A stretch of 64,000 nt of DNA, from contig CAZVDE010000004.1 in NCBI GenBank assembly GCA_964626065.1, positions 1 through 64,000 of the forward strand, read 5' to 3'. This document shows, in pieces, positions 41,657 to 50,409 of the stretch. The notes beneath the pieces are model-generated. The model saw nothing but the letters and a program-made list of their open reading frames with translations. It searched no databases and was not told the origin of the DNA. Both the position numbers and the translations under genes were made by a program. Every line of letters begins with the position of its first letter. The stretch's first letter is position 1. The DNA comes from UBA3910 sp964626065 (lineage in GTDB: Bacteria > Bacillota > Limnochordia > Darwinibacteriales > Darwinibacteriaceae).

Positions 41657-42427
41657 TTAACCGCCTCCGTCAATTGCCAAAAGAACGTAATTCACCATCT
41701 TTGCAATAAAGGCGGAATTCGTGGGTTTACCCCTGTCTTCGCGCACCTCATAGGGAAATAAACGGTATAACTCTTCTAGGTTGCCCTTCTCCCAGGTGGC
41801 GTCCAAAGCATAGCGCATCGCCCGTTCCACCTGAACCCCTCCCGTGGCAAAACGCTGCCCAATAGCGGGGTACAGTTTTTTAGTCACAGCATTCAGCCAG
41901 CGGGGGTAAGTGATAGCCAGCCATACGCCCTCCATAAGGTAGCGGTAGCCTTTATAGTGCGGCGGTATACCCATCGAATCGAAATACTCACGGCAGATTT
42001 CCTGCACCTGCTCCCTCGATACTTCCGGCCGCACCTGCCTTGAGTTTACTGAACAGATCTGCTTAATACGCCGGGCCAAAAGTGCCGCACCCACCGGGCG
42101 TTGGATGTAATAATTCGCACCCAGATCCGCCGCTTTCTGCAGGGCGCTTTCGCCGGCAGCCGGCGGAGAGATGATCACTACCGCCAGTTCATCTTCATGC
42201 CAGCGTTCGCGAATCACCTTAAGTGCGCCAAGGCCACCCCTCGGCTTAAGATCGAGGCCGAGCAATACAAGATGGGGCCTAGTATCTGCAATCACTTGCA
42301 GAATGTGGTTTGCGCTGTCAAGGGCTCCCAAATAGTAAAGATCTTCTTGGCCTTGAATAAATTCACTCACTTCGTCCTTAAACCTGCGGTCGCAATCCGC
42401 CTGCAGCACCCGGATAACCTCTGTCAT
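41657..42427 (-). CDS. spo0A: Spo0A-like sporulation response regulator with degenerate receiver
   Basis: 256 aa; aligns without gaps to Bacillus Spo0A over the receiver. VSEFIQGQEDL matches SEYIEGQEDM, and the C-terminal Spo0A domain (about 135-252) keeps MGIPPHYKGYRYL, VERAMRYALDATW (recognition helix) and GKPTNSAFIAKMV. In the receiver the phospho-acceptor Asp is Gly57, the acidic pair is Asp11-Cys12, and the conserved Lys is Arg110. Phosphorylation therefore looks impossible at the normal site. GGAGG precedes the ATG, which overlaps the upstream gene by 4 bp. Confidence 0.92.
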   Translation of the reverse strand: MTEVIRVLQADCDRRFKDEVSEFIQGQEDLYYLGALDSANHILQVIADTRPHLVLLGLDLKPRGGLGALKVIRERWHEDELAVVIISPPAAGESALQKAADLGANYYIQRPVGAALLARRIKQICSVNSRQVRPEVSREQVQEICREYFDSMGIPPHYKGYRYLMEGVWLAITYPRWLNAVTKKLYPAIGQRFATGGVQVERAMRYALDATWEKGNLEELYRLFPYEVREDRGKPTNSAFIAKMVNYVLLAIDGGG

Positions 42428-43308
42428 CGCTTCCCTCCTGCCCCCCCGACCCTTCCCGCCAAAAGATAGGTCTTTGTTATTGGCGAGTACTGGAATTCTT
42501 TTTCCAGCCGGAAACGTTTTATCTTACCGGTTGAAGAAAGATGCAGCCGCGGGCCGCTGCATTTCCACTGTTCGTCGCCAATCAGGATGGTATGATCATT
42601 GTAATAGCTAATGGGCAAGTCCTTCTCGATGTATTCCAGTACTCTTCGTTCCACTTCCCCTAGATCCACTTTTGGCTTTTCACGAAATTCCACAACAAAT
42701 CCGCGCCGCACATCACTGTGAATCGTAGGCGGCTTCAGGCCCATTTCATCAAAAACAGCGGAGGTAATGTCTTCCGCACTGTGGGCCATTTTACGATAAA
42801 TGAGGGAATCAAAAGCCTGTTCAGCGATTTCGGAAGGAAAAGGCCCAAACAAAGTGGGCACTGTAACAACCACTTCCTCGCCGACCCCAATCAGCATCTC
42901 GGCGTTAAGATTGAGAAGGGGGTAGAGGAGTTCAAAATGCTCAACAACAACTCTATGCCCCGCCGAAACTGCTTTGGTCACCGCATCGGCCAGCTCCCAA
43001 AGGGGTGAAAAAGCCATCTCGAAGCGAACATCCAGGTGGTAAGTGTGGGTCCGAAAATAATTGTTTTCTGCATCTTCCAAAACGGGTAAGGGGCGGACGT
43101 TCACTCCATCATCATCGTTGGTCAGAACTAAACCGGGAAACATACCGCGAATGAGCAGTGATTTTCCCGCCCCCGCATCACCAACCACCCCAATCAGGCG
43201 ATTTTGCGCTCCCAAATAACGCTGGGAAATAAGCATTCCCAGGTGCATCAGTCTTTGCCCGCCTCGGGGCGCATAGTAAACCGCCTGAACCAAGGTGGTA
43301 TAGTGCAT
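42424..43308 (-). CDS. P-loop protein with AlaRS second-additional-domain-like C-terminus
   Basis: 294 aa. LIGVVGDAGAGKSLLIRGMFPG (about 38-59) is a Walker A motif. The C-terminal CSGPRLHLSSTGKIKRFRL (about 248-266) resembles the SAD domain of alanyl-tRNA synthetases (CGGTHVxxTGEIG type), though the metal ligands are partly changed. I recall similar proteins in methylaspartate clusters but not a function. The stop overlaps the spo0A-like ATG, so the pair is translationally coupled. Confidence 0.7.
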   Translation of the reverse strand: MHYTTLVQAVYYAPRGGQRLMHLGMLISQRYLGAQNRLIGVVGDAGAGKSLLIRGMFPGLVLTNDDDGVNVRPLPVLEDAENNYFRTHTYHLDVRFEMAFSPLWELADAVTKAVSAGHRVVVEHFELLYPLLNLNAEMLIGVGEEVVVTVPTLFGPFPSEIAEQAFDSLIYRKMAHSAEDITSAVFDEMGLKPPTIHSDVRRGFVVEFREKPKVDLGEVERRVLEYIEKDLPISYYNDHTILIGDEQWKCSGPRLHLSSTGKIKRFRLEKEFQYSPITKTYLLAGRVGGAGGKR

Positions 43309-44151
43309 TTACAAAGTCGCCTCCACATGGCGCGCCACATGGCAGTTGATATTGATGGCCACGGGCAAACCGGCGATGTGAGTGGGGTAATCATTGATAA
43401 AGACGGCTAAGGCAGTCTGCGTTCCGCCAAAGCCCTGAGGACCCACCCCCGTTTTGTTAACCAAAGCTAACAATTCAGCTTCAAGCTCAGCCAGATGAGG
43501 TTTGGGATTGGTCGAGCCGATGGGCCGCAAAATTGCACGCTTGGCCATGAGGGAGGCTTTTTCCATCGTTCCCCCAATCCCCACACCCACAATGATGGGC
43601 GGGCAGGGGTTGCCCCCCGCTCTGGTAACCTGCTCCACGACAAAATCCTTGACGCCCTGCACCCCTTCTGCCGGTTTGAGCATGCGCAGAGCGGACATAT
43701 TTTCACTGCCGAACCCTTTGGGGGCCACAATCAAGCGCAGCTTGTCACCTGCCACCAAAGACAAGTGAACTATAGAAGGCGTATTATCCTTGGTGTTGAC
43801 CCGTTCCAGCGGATCGCTGACTACGCTTTTCCGAAAGTACCCTTCCTCATAAGCCTGGCGGACCCCTTCGTCAACGGCGTCCGTCAACAAGCCGCCTTCA
43901 ATGCGTACATCTTGGCCGAGCTCGGCAAAGACAACCACCATACCCGTATCCTGGCAGAGCGCCATACATCTTTCCCGAGCTATGTCAGCGTTTTCCAGAA
44001 TGGTATCAAGCACGCTTTGCCCCAAGGGAGATTTTTCTGCTTTGCGTGCGCTCTGCAGTGCCTGCAGGACATCTTGGGGCAAGTTGCAGTTAGCATCGAG
44101 ACAAAGTTCTTTAATCTTTTCAACAATTTCCTGGTATTTTATTACTCTCAA
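43309..44151 (-). CDS. Class I fumarate hydratase/mesaconase-type alpha subunit
   Basis: 280 aa, the size of a separate alpha (N-terminal) subunit. Cluster-binding cysteines are in CMALCQDTGM, GNPCPPIIVGVGIGGT and near the C-terminus NINCHVARH; SENMSALRMLKPAEG is conserved. It would hold a [4Fe-4S] cluster and hydrate fumarate or, in this context, mesaconate to citramalate. No beta subunit is encoded in the window. TTG start with GGGG upstream. Confidence 0.9.
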   Translation of the reverse strand: MRVIKYQEIVEKIKELCLDANCNLPQDVLQALQSARKAEKSPLGQSVLDTILENADIARERCMALCQDTGMVVVFAELGQDVRIEGGLLTDAVDEGVRQAYEEGYFRKSVVSDPLERVNTKDNTPSIVHLSLVAGDKLRLIVAPKGFGSENMSALRMLKPAEGVQGVKDFVVEQVTRAGGNPCPPIIVGVGIGGTMEKASLMAKRAILRPIGSTNPKPHLAELEAELLALVNKTGVGPQGFGGTQTALAVFINDYPTHIAGLPVAININCHVARHVEATL

Positions 44152-44160
44152 CGATATCCC

Positions 44161-45408
44161 CTACCTTGCTTTCCTTTTCAGCAGCGCAACCAGGCGGTTC
44201 ATTTCGTTCGTGCAGATAGACAAACCTTCATCCACACCCATGCCCGGCTTGGATAAAATCTGCCGCGGCCTGGCAGCCACTGCCACCTGAACGGTAATCT
44301 GCGCCGAACGCTCCGTTTCGTTGCATGTTCCGCCCAGGTAAGGAATCATATTGTTTTCGTGGCAGTAAATGATTGCTTCCACCGAATTGGTTAAGCTGCC
44401 CAGATCGGGCGCTTTAATCTGAATCATGTGCCCTGCCTTAGCATCGGTAAAGTCTTTAATATCCTGCAGCGTGTTGCACCACTCGTCAACAACGAATTTG
44501 ACCGGAATACCGTTGTCGTCCACATATTTTCTTAATTCGGCCATGGCTTTGATCTGTTCGTCCCTAGAGGGGAACTCGATAGGACCTTCGATCAATAATT
44601 TGTGAGGGGCGACAATTTTCGTTAGTTCCCTGGCGTATTCGCCCACTTTTACAATGTCATTGTCGAATGCTTCACCGATCGTTCCATAGACGTCCACCTG
44701 AAAATCGGGCATGTAATCGTCGCAAGTTTTCAACTCCTGCACTCTGTCCTTCAACCAGCCCAGATATTCCTTCAGATGTTCGCCGTTGGCGCCAAGCTTC
44801 TTAACGTTGTTATAAAGCCCATGGGGAAGCATGTCTGCCTGCTTGATGATCATCCGATCAGCATTCAGTTTGCGATCATCGCCGCTTTGGCAGAAAATTA
44901 GGACCGGTTCGGGAATAAGTTCTAAATCATATTCGTCAACAATTACCTCAGCCATTGTTACGCCCCTGCTTCTGGCAACAGCGTCGAGAATAGCCTGGCT
45001 GACACCAAACCGGATCGCGGTGTGCAGAGATTTGCCCTGATCATCTTTGAGCTGTTCGATTTCTTCTGCCAACTTCCGGAAAGAAGCGAGTTTCTTGCCC
45101 CGCAAAACAGGCACAACGTATTTCTCAATGGTGGGAATGTAATCATCTGCTAAAAAGAGGGGATCACGCCCGCCCGCGCCGGAATATTGAACGGCCGCGC
45201 AGTCGCCGTAGGCCACCTGCCCGTTCTCCAGAATTAACTGCACAGATACGCTTTCCCCGGCCTGCCGAATGCTGGTGAACCCCGGTGTGAGCGGTTCTCC
45301 GTCGTAAGCCAAGCCATTTTCCACAAAATTGCCCCGCCTGATTGCTTTTTGGTCATCGAAATAAAAGCCTGTTAACCCTTTTGATAAGACAACATCTTTA
45401 ATCTTCAA
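44161..45408 (-). CDS. mal: Methylaspartate ammonia-lyase
   Basis: 415 aa from TTG 45408 (AAAGGAG at 8 nt), matching the usual 413 aa and the common MKI start. LTGFYFDDQKAIRRG, VAYGDCAAVQYSGAGGRDPLF, DVYGTIGEAFDND, LLIEGPIEFPSRDEQ and FVVDEWCN carry the enolase-superfamily metal ligands (Asp, Glu, Asp); HMIQIKAPDLG has the catalytic Lys. Converts 3-methylaspartate to mesaconate and ammonia, the second step of glutamate fermentation. Confidence 0.97.
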   Translation of the reverse strand: MKIKDVVLSKGLTGFYFDDQKAIRRGNFVENGLAYDGEPLTPGFTSIRQAGESVSVQLILENGQVAYGDCAAVQYSGAGGRDPLFLADDYIPTIEKYVVPVLRGKKLASFRKLAEEIEQLKDDQGKSLHTAIRFGVSQAILDAVARSRGVTMAEVIVDEYDLELIPEPVLIFCQSGDDRKLNADRMIIKQADMLPHGLYNNVKKLGANGEHLKEYLGWLKDRVQELKTCDDYMPDFQVDVYGTIGEAFDNDIVKVGEYARELTKIVAPHKLLIEGPIEFPSRDEQIKAMAELRKYVDDNGIPVKFVVDEWCNTLQDIKDFTDAKAGHMIQIKAPDLGSLTNSVEAIIYCHENNMIPYLGGTCNETERSAQITVQVAVAARPRQILSKPGMGVDEGLSICTNEMNRLVALLKRKAR

Positions 45409-45421
45409 ACTTACCACTCCT

Positions 45422-45724
45422 TTAATAAGTTAAGTTAAATAGGGGTGCATGCTGCTGAGCACCGTAGACATCCGTTTCTCCTAAAGCTCCGGAGGGCCGC
45501 GGCCGCACCATGGTAATCTTGATTGCGTGCGCCGGAGCAAAATGAACGATGGAAAGCACCTGGCTCACATCAATTTTATATAATTCGGCGACCTTTTCCT
45601 TGGTCACGCTAGTGCGCACTTCATTATAGATCTCCTCATTGGGAAACATAAGATCAAAGGTCAATTCGTACGGCCCTGCGTTCTTACTGCGTACCACCAG
45701 CGCTACATCCTTAACGTATCTCAT
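45422..45724 (-). CDS. DUF4387 family protein
   Basis: 100 aa. AKVVRSKNAGPYELTFDLMF-like start (here VALVVRSKNAGPYELTFD) and VSQVLSIVHFAPAHAIKITMVRPRPSGALGETDVYGAQQHAPL are hallmarks of DUF4387. It overlaps the AtuA-like gene by 4 bp; DUF4387 and AtuA-like domains are frequently adjacent or fused. Function unknown; probably the small subunit of an AtuA-like enzyme. Confidence 0.88.
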   Translation of the reverse strand: MRYVKDVALVVRSKNAGPYELTFDLMFPNEEIYNEVRTSVTKEKVAELYKIDVSQVLSIVHFAPAHAIKITMVRPRPSGALGETDVYGAQQHAPLFNLTY

Positions 45725-47085
45725 AGACCACTCCTCCCCATTTTCATTGGAAATGTACTCTTCGGATCAGCAACTTGCATCAAATGATGCACATTGAATT
45801 GGTAAACCGCTCCTGCCGACACATCAGACGGTGAATACAAAAAGGCCAGGTTGCCTGCGGTGGATTTGCGGCCGGGGTAACCATAGTGAAGTAGAGTAGA
45901 GCGGGCAAAGCTGCAGATTGTGTCCGCAACCTCCTGTGTGGGGCCCACTGCCTCAATAACCAGGCCAAGTTCGTGACCTGCGACAGGGGTTGGTTCTAAT
46001 TCACCCATCACGCCGTTTTTGCCATAACAGTGTACGTGCAGGTGATAATCGCGCAGTTCTTGAAAATTATCCGCGACCCGTTCTTTAACCCCACAAACCA
46101 CGTCATCAATTTGGCTGATCATGATCGGATCACGCACACCGGCAATGCTGATGGTGCGATAACCAACGAGCTTGGCGCCCTCCAACTTAATATAGTAATT
46201 CTCCGTAGGTACAAAGGTCGTACCGGACACGCGCACCTTACCACCCTCCAACTGTTGGAAAACGGTGTTAGTCAAATCCAGACTGCCACCGGGCCCCGGC
46301 AGGATATAAGGGTTGCTCTTTTCATACAGAGTGTGGGCGGCAATGGACAGGCGCGTGCACTCTCGTTGCGGATTGGGAGCCTCCAGAATAAACGAGTCCT
46401 TTGTTAATGTCCCAAACAGGCAATCACTACCGCTGCCAGGATTAGCCGCAATCGCCGCACATTCTAAGATTTTGCCCAAATGCAGTGCTAGAGCTTGATC
46501 GTACCCTTTTAAGATGGGCAGTGCAGCAAATACGGTGGGATCATAGGCCCGGCCGGCCAAAACAATCTCCGCCCCCTGTTCCAGTGCCTCAATTATTGGT
46601 TCCGTACCCATCTGGGCCACAATATGTTCGGCGGCGCGCACTTCGTTCTCCGTCAGTTCGCTCACCGGGCCTAGAGGCTGGACCTCTCCTTTTTTCAGCT
46701 TTTCAATAACTAAATTAGGATCAATATCACTATAAATAACTGCCAATTGCGCGACGCGCCCCAGCTCTTGCAGTACCTCTTGTACGATCTCCAGATTCCA
46801 TTCCACATGGGGTTTTGCACCCGATCCGCCTGCAGTGCCGATAATTAAAGGGATCTTGTGATCCAGGGCCGCTTCAATCAAATAGCGCAGATCACGTTTT
46901 ACCGCTGAACGCTGTGTGAAAGATTGTCCCGAGCCCAAGTAATAGGGCCCCGGATCGGTGGAGCCCGCATCAACTGCAATCACGTGAGGCCGGCGAGCCA
47001 AACCGGCCTGAAAAGAGGCCAGGGGAAAGCCGTAGCCCAAGATTGCGGTTGGCGATAAAATTCTTAGTTCGTTCAATTCCATCAT
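45721..47085 (-). CDS. AtuA-like (DUF1446) family protein
   Basis: 454 aa. RPHVIAVDAGSTDPGPYYLGSG near residue 35, IGTAGGSGAKPHVEWN, VLAGRAYDPTVFAALPI and SGTTFVPTENYYIKLEGA are typical of DUF1446/AtuA. The family name comes from acyclic terpene catabolism, but members lie in many acid-degradation clusters. Here it sits between glutamate mutase E and methylaspartate ammonia-lyase, so a role on a mesaconate or citramalate step is a reasonable inference, not shown. Coupled to DUF4387. Confidence 0.85.
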   Translation of the reverse strand: MMELNELRILSPTAILGYGFPLASFQAGLARRPHVIAVDAGSTDPGPYYLGSGQSFTQRSAVKRDLRYLIEAALDHKIPLIIGTAGGSGAKPHVEWNLEIVQEVLQELGRVAQLAVIYSDIDPNLVIEKLKKGEVQPLGPVSELTENEVRAAEHIVAQMGTEPIIEALEQGAEIVLAGRAYDPTVFAALPILKGYDQALALHLGKILECAAIAANPGSGSDCLFGTLTKDSFILEAPNPQRECTRLSIAAHTLYEKSNPYILPGPGGSLDLTNTVFQQLEGGKVRVSGTTFVPTENYYIKLEGAKLVGYRTISIAGVRDPIMISQIDDVVCGVKERVADNFQELRDYHLHVHCYGKNGVMGELEPTPVAGHELGLVIEAVGPTQEVADTICSFARSTLLHYGYPGRKSTAGNLAFLYSPSDVSAGAVYQFNVHHLMQVADPKSTFPMKMGRSGL

Positions 47086-47088
47086 CTC

Positions 47089-48546
47089 CTAACGGGGTCT
47101 TCCAATCAACTTTCCTTGCCCAATAGCATAAATGTCATCAATAACCATTTGAAAACTGGGTGTTCGCTGTTCGGCCCGGCCGCGTTCCGCCAATTTAGCG
47201 CGATGAAAATCCTGTATCTCCTTGCTGAAGGGCAAATTGCCCCAGGCCAAGAAACGTACGGCGCCTTCGTTATCTCTGGCGGGCATCGTTCTGCCTGCGT
47301 TATAAGAACTAGGTGCAAATGGCACGTCAATTACGCCGGCCGCAAAAGCCCGCACTGTACCTAACGCCCAATCCCCCTCGCCCAACGCCAAGGTCTTATC
47401 CAGGATCTGTCGAGTTTCCTGCATGATAATGTCTTTTTCCTGCGCAAGGGCGGGATTATCCGGATAAACTTGGTCCTGCAGCATGCTTAAAACCTGTTTT
47501 GTGGCACGGATTCCCCGGGCATTGGCTTCTTTGGTGGGAATACCCAAAGCTTCGTGGGTTGTTTTCACGATTACCTTGGTAGCCTTGCCTAAAGCGGCCG
47601 TCACACCGCCCAGTGAAATTACGCCGTAAGCCCGTGCTTCGTCATTGGGAAAACCACCCATCCACTGGTGAAAGACGGTGGTGATTTCCGCATCGTAACA
47701 ACCTTCCGCGCGCAGGTACTCCTCTGCTAGGAGCGGCAGAGTCTGTAAAGCGGCCACATCTTGATTGAGATTGCCGCATTGGCCGTACCCCAACGTTATG
47801 TTTTTGACCCCCTGTTTAACGGCGAGGATAGCTTCGATTACCGCGACACTGTGGGAAATACAGGGGGTGACCAACGTACCGGTCAGGGGCCCGAAGGGCT
47901 CGCGATTAATGTTAATGCCCTGTTCTTGATAGTAGCCTGCCAAACGATCGACATACTGCCAATCCCGGATGCTTTTCTCAAGAGGTACCCGTTTGGCGTA
48001 GGGAATATTGTAAGAGATCCCGCCCCCCTCGAATGCTGAAAAACCCGACGCCAACGTAATTTCTGCTAATAGACGGGCATCCGGGGTACCATGACGGACC
48101 TGCACCGGAACGGAAAGGCTTTCGACCAAACGGCGGCAGTTGGCTACACCGTGATTGACCGCGGGAAATCCGTTTAAAAGAGAACGTCCCTCGCGCACAC
48201 TTTCCTCTAAACCCTTCTCCGCCTCCTCGTAGCGATTCTGCCGTGTGTATGAATCGATGGTGGTGGGCAGCAAGTCTGCTCCGCCTTCATTCTGCAGATA
48301 TAGTAATAATTCCAGGTGGGAGGCTAATTCGGCTACACCCGCCCTTGGCTGGGCAAGGGTGCGTCCCTCCGCTTTTGCCTTCGCTAGGCGTGTGCCAAAG
48401 TTTGATTTAGCGGGCAAAGATTGATGGTACTGAATTGCTTCTTCCAAATCCACCTCCTGCCCCGTGACCCAGGCCGCCAAAACTTCGCGGCGTTCTTCCT
48501 CCATTTCTTGCCAACACAATTTATCATGAGTAATTTGCATTGCCAA
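47089..48546 (-). CDS. mutE: Glutamate mutase epsilon subunit
   Basis: 485 aa, normal length. TIM-barrel subunit of adenosylcobalamin-dependent glutamate mutase: VQVRHGTPDARLLAEITLASGFSAFEGGGISYNIPYAK, SVAVIEAILAVKQGVKNITLGYGQCGNL and FHQWMGGFPNDEARAYGVI are diagnostic. With MutS and B12 it converts glutamate to 3-methylaspartate. TTG at 48546, 9 nt after AAGGAGG, is preferred; the ATG six bases further is the alternative. Confidence 0.97.
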   Translation of the reverse strand: MAMQITHDKLCWQEMEEERREVLAAWVTGQEVDLEEAIQYHQSLPAKSNFGTRLAKAKAEGRTLAQPRAGVAELASHLELLLYLQNEGGADLLPTTIDSYTRQNRYEEAEKGLEESVREGRSLLNGFPAVNHGVANCRRLVESLSVPVQVRHGTPDARLLAEITLASGFSAFEGGGISYNIPYAKRVPLEKSIRDWQYVDRLAGYYQEQGININREPFGPLTGTLVTPCISHSVAVIEAILAVKQGVKNITLGYGQCGNLNQDVAALQTLPLLAEEYLRAEGCYDAEITTVFHQWMGGFPNDEARAYGVISLGGVTAALGKATKVIVKTTHEALGIPTKEANARGIRATKQVLSMLQDQVYPDNPALAQEKDIIMQETRQILDKTLALGEGDWALGTVRAFAAGVIDVPFAPSSYNAGRTMPARDNEGAVRFLAWGNLPFSKEIQDFHRAKLAERGRAEQRTPSFQMVIDDIYAIGQGKLIGRPR

Positions 48547-49953
48547 CTACCCGTCCCTCCTTGCAAGCTTTTGTTCAGCCAATAAATCCTTTAAGATCAT
48601 GATCGCTTCCCGCGGATGTTCTTCGGCCAACAGACCCATGGGGGCCATTATGTACTGCCCATCCAGAAAGTAACGCGGGTGTTTGGGCCGCAGCTCCAAA
48701 GGGGCCTCGTCTGTTTTTTCCGCGCCCGCCAGAATCGTCCGCGGCTCTTGGCTGTTTACCAAGACACCCCCTGTACCGATCACCCGATCCACTTCGGAGA
48801 GATCCTTCCCGTCCTGCACCCAGATCAGCCCCGAGGGCGTGTACAATTCTGACAAACGGCCCACATGGCGTCCCACCCCCAACCGGGCTGCCTGGCGCGC
48901 CAAAGAGGCGTCCAGTCTGGCCTCGCGCTCCGTTTGGGGCAGTAGTTCAGGCCGTTTAGAAAGCTTTTGGGCATAATTGGCAATGTCTTCTTCCGCCCAG
49001 CCTGAGTCCTCCGCTAAGACTTCGGCACCGACAGCTTCCAACAGCGAAAGCACGCTGACTCGCACCCCTAAATCGCCTTCCACCGTTCGTTTGGCGTGGG
49101 GCTCCGGCAGCCCCCGCAGGACAACTCCCGCGGTAGTTGGTGCCCCGCTGCCGAAAGAATGAATATCAGTAGTGGCCCCGCCCACATCAACAATCATTAA
49201 GTCGCCCCAGCCCGGCACGGTGCGGGTACCTTCGCTTAACAGCTGGCCCGCCTTTAATACTGCCGCGGGTGTGGGCATGAAGATACCCTCGATGAACCGA
49301 GCCGCCTTATTCAAACCCTTGGCGAAGACTATCTTCTCCATGAAAACCCGCCTAATCACTTCGCGGGCCGGCTCCACCACGAGTTTGCCGATTTGCGGCA
49401 TCACATTGGGCGCTATATAGGTGCTGAACCGTTTGGGAAACATACCGGCCGCCTCCGCACTCACACTGCGGTTTCCGGCAATCACCACCGGCAGCGGCCT
49501 AGGTAAACCGGCCAGCACTCCGGCATTATGTAAAATATTAGCAGTATTGCCTCCATCTGTGCCCCCGGCCAAGAGGATTATGTCGGGTTCAAGCTCGATT
49601 ATTTCTTCCCGATCTTCATCCGTAAGCTGAAACGAATAGGTACGCAAAACGCGGGCCCCTGCGCCGAGAGCAGCCTGTCTTGCCGCTTTGGCCGTCAAAT
49701 CCTGCACCAAACCGATCGCCACCATGCGCAGCCCCCCCGCGGCGCTGGAACAGGCCAATTTGCGGCTTGTCATGATTGTTTCTTCAGAAAGGCCCAGGCC
49801 TGCCAAGCCGTTCTCGAGGCCAATGCTTACATCATCGGGTGTTGTGGGCGCGTTCGATTTAGCCATAACCTCAACCGCGCTTAGATTCACCGCAGTGATC
49901 TTCGTAAACGTGCTGCCTATATCAATCAGAACTAATACTTCGTCCATTTCCAA
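48547..49953 (-). CDS. mutL: Glutamate mutase reactivating factor MutL (ASKHA ATPase)
   Basis: 468 aa. EVLVLIDIGSTFTKITAVNL near the N-terminus is the phosphate-1 ATPase motif; DIILLAGGTDGGNTANILHN and MIVDVGGATTDIHSFGSG follow; GTGGVLVNSQEPRTIL is near the C-terminus. It exchanges damaged cobalamin on the mutase in an ATP-dependent way. TTG 49953 is given; ATG 49947 is possible. It abuts mutS and mutE. Confidence 0.95.
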   Translation of the reverse strand: MEMDEVLVLIDIGSTFTKITAVNLSAVEVMAKSNAPTTPDDVSIGLENGLAGLGLSEETIMTSRKLACSSAAGGLRMVAIGLVQDLTAKAARQAALGAGARVLRTYSFQLTDEDREEIIELEPDIILLAGGTDGGNTANILHNAGVLAGLPRPLPVVIAGNRSVSAEAAGMFPKRFSTYIAPNVMPQIGKLVVEPAREVIRRVFMEKIVFAKGLNKAARFIEGIFMPTPAAVLKAGQLLSEGTRTVPGWGDLMIVDVGGATTDIHSFGSGAPTTAGVVLRGLPEPHAKRTVEGDLGVRVSVLSLLEAVGAEVLAEDSGWAEEDIANYAQKLSKRPELLPQTEREARLDASLARQAARLGVGRHVGRLSELYTPSGLIWVQDGKDLSEVDRVIGTGGVLVNSQEPRTILAGAEKTDEAPLELRPKHPRYFLDGQYIMAPMGLLAEEHPREAIMILKDLLAEQKLARRDG

Positions 49954-49957
49954 GCTA

Positions 49958-50368
49958 TCACGCCCCCAGATCGGATCTTAAGGTGGGAATCACTTCCTGC
50001 GGCAGCGTACTGGGAGGATAAACCCTATCAAAGCCCAATTGTCTGAATTTGGCCTCAACCTCAGACCATTCTTGGCTCCCCACCACGAGATATCCGCCGA
50101 TATACATCAGAATGTCCCCGATGCCCGCTTCAATAAGGGCATCTCGTAAACCGCGCACATCAATCTCGGCGTGGCCGTATAACGAAGAAACCATGATAGC
50201 GTCCGCATTTGTCTCTAACGCGGCCTCCACAAATTCTTTTTGGGATACCAATACTCCCAGATTAACAACGTTAAACCCCGCCTCCTGAAAAGAGATTTCC
50301 AAGATCTTATTCCCGACCGCATGCACATCCGAACCTATTACACCCAAAACCAATGTTTTCGCATCCAT
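49958..50368 (-). CDS. mutS: Glutamate mutase sigma subunit (B12-binding)
   Basis: 136 aa, the expected size. GVIGSDVHAVGNKILE carries the DxHxxG cobalamin motif (His16), followed by SSLYGHAE and LMYIGGYLVVG that complete the nucleotide-tail pocket. Not to be confused with DNA mismatch-repair MutS. First gene of the cluster, 41 bp after spoIVB with no terminator, so transcription may run through from spoIVB. Confidence 0.96.
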   Translation of the reverse strand: MDAKTLVLGVIGSDVHAVGNKILEISFQEAGFNVVNLGVLVSQKEFVEAALETNADAIMVSSLYGHAEIDVRGLRDALIEAGIGDILMYIGGYLVVGSQEWSEVEAKFRQLGFDRVYPPSTLPQEVIPTLRSDLGA

Positions 50369-50409
50369 CCATCATTCACCCCATCCCATCGTCTCGTTCT
50401 ATGTTATAT

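Noticed and set aside
43495..44256. 253-codon frame antisense to the fumarase alpha gene
   Set aside because: Shadow frame of a well-supported enzyme gene; no family features.
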